From NCBI GenBank assembly GCA_036898135.1, contig JBAHVR010000297.1:101090-165089 (forward strand): a stretch of 64,000 nt of DNA, in the 5' to 3' direction. Origin of the DNA: Oncomelania hupensis (lineage: Eukaryota > Mollusca > Gastropoda > Littorinimorpha > Pomatiopsidae). A program made the translations under genes and the position numbers. The stretch's first letter is position 1. Each line of letters begins with the position of its first letter. The notes under the pieces were generated by a model. That model did no database searches. It had not been told where the DNA came from and was given only the letters and a program-made list of their open reading frames with translations. Of the stretch, positions 63,078-64,000 are shown piece by piece.

Positions 63078-63733
63078 AGTGTACAGTACAATACAGCACA
63101 TCTTTGTGACCTCAAACAAGAAATGTGCACAAGCGTAGAGCATTGAACCACGATCTCTCTTGAGAACTGCAGAAAGTACCGTCGCGAAAGGAAGGAGAGG
63201 GACAAATCCTCACAAAGCGTGCCTTGTTGAAAAAGGTCTTAGATACCTCGGTCTCTTGCGAACGAGATATTACGAAAAACCTTGACATTTTAAATGTACG
63301 TAATACTGGACTATACAATAAAGCACGAATTTATTTATTTATTTATTTATTTGTTTTTTTTTTAAATTTATTTATGTTGTGTGTTCATTTCAGCAACATG
63401 GATATTAACAATATCAACCCTAAAATAATTTTTTTTAATCCTGTGTGGCAAAGACGAGTTCCTTTTCTTGATTCGCAATTTTCTTGTCATATTAAGAAGG
63501 ACTCACAAAACTAACTTCGTTGAAAGCCAAGACTGTCAGCAGAATCTCTCAGCTTCCTTGAGTGCATATCAGAACCGTATCCAAGCCACATCTCCTCTGC
63601 ACTGAAGCGTGGAGGATTTCTCCTGGCGGTCTTGCTGAATCAACTCAATTCAATAAAACAAATCTGTAGCCCATCTTGCCAGGAATGGGTGAACATATAC
63701 AGGCGTTTGACATTGATATAACGTGTGTTTGTA

Positions 63734-64000
63734 GCCCGGTAGCTCAGTTGATAGTGAGCTGCTTTCCTAGGCCAAAGGTCGAAGGTTCGATTCCCCAAAG
63801 GGTCGAACTTATGTGATTAATGTTCGAGACTAGTCAGGTCTCCGAGGGTTTTCTCCGCGTGCTCTGGTTTCCTCCCTCCCTTTAATAATGGTAAACGGGT
63901 GGTGAAAGGGGGTCTACTCATGCGCAATTGTACGGAACGTGTTTAATCCCTGATTCGGCTCTTGGCAGTCCGCTGGACCCTGAAACACTGAATATCTATC
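63734..64000 (+). mobile_element. tRNA-headed SINE with conserved core and dispersed tail (runs off window)
   Basis: The head 63734-63812 has box A (TAGCTCAGTTGATAGTGAGC) and box B (GGTTCGATTCC). It lacks a clean cloverleaf with conserved anticodon stem, so I do not call it a tRNA gene. The core (TTTTCTCCGCGTGCTCTGGTT, 63849-63869) matches the fragments at 41905 and 42062. The tail (CCTGATTCGGCTCTTGGCAGTCCGCTGGA, cut here at 63948-63976) is the motif dispersed through this window. Confidence 0.7.

Noticed and set aside
63734..63812. tRNA gene
   Set aside because: Box A and B are good, but the stems do not fold cleanly and the sequence continues into a SINE core and tail.

Overview
This is a window of animal (metazoan) nuclear DNA. 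Evidence is split genes with GT-AG introns, tRNA- and 5S-derived SINEs, several classes of LINE, a Penelope-type remnant, an LTR retrotransposon and very dense microsatellites. The repeat mix and the two host proteins fit a lophotrochozoan, most likely a gastropod mollusc; that taxon guess is inference, not proof. Only two host genes are supportable, both on the + strand and both running off the window. The rest is repeats. Region 1 (1-15.7 kb) is the 3' end of a rhodopsin-like GPCR gene. One exon (401-1376) encodes a very long third intracellular loop and TM6. A 14-kb intron follows, then a last exon (15441-15641) with TM7, helix 8 and a cysteine-rich tail. The intron contains a tandem LTR retrotransposon (1618-11977: LTR, body, LTR, body, LTR, with a perfect 5-bp target duplication outside), a tRNA-derived SINE, and a 5'-truncated RTE-like LINE cut by a SINE fragment. 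Region 2 (15.7-29.3 kb) is intergenic: a MITE with 34-bp perfect terminal inverted repeats, short LINE 3' ends, and a 4-kb nested palindrome made of two inverted copies of a terminal-inverted-repeat element (20.06-24.13 kb), with SINEs and microsatellites. Region 3 (29.3-40.2 kb) is an almost pure 12-bp minisatellite of roughly 900 units. It keeps five of six frames open and so produces giant spurious ORFs. Region 4 (40.2-58.8 kb) is a repeat graveyard: SINEs, interstitial telomeric repeats inside a duplicated block, a chimeric 5S rRNA/tRNA-like SINE, an I-type LINE ORF2 with RNase H on the minus strand, an SGNH-esterase LINE ORF1, a GIY-YIG (Penelope-like) remnant, a second RTE-like LINE and a 482-bp GATA tract. 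Region 5 (59.7-62.8 kb, open to the right) is the 5' part of an SLC18B1-like major-facilitator transporter gene. Four exons with consistent phases encode an unusual N-terminal extension of about 425 residues followed by the first two to three transmembrane segments. The window ends in a tRNA-headed SINE. I found no CRISPR array, no functional rRNA or tRNA gene and no operon. The strongest candidates for something new are the RT-less integrase-first LTR element, the minisatellite and its variant map, the inverted element pair, the transporter's long N-terminus, and a 41-bp exact duplication carrying a CRE-like site in two introns of that transporter gene.
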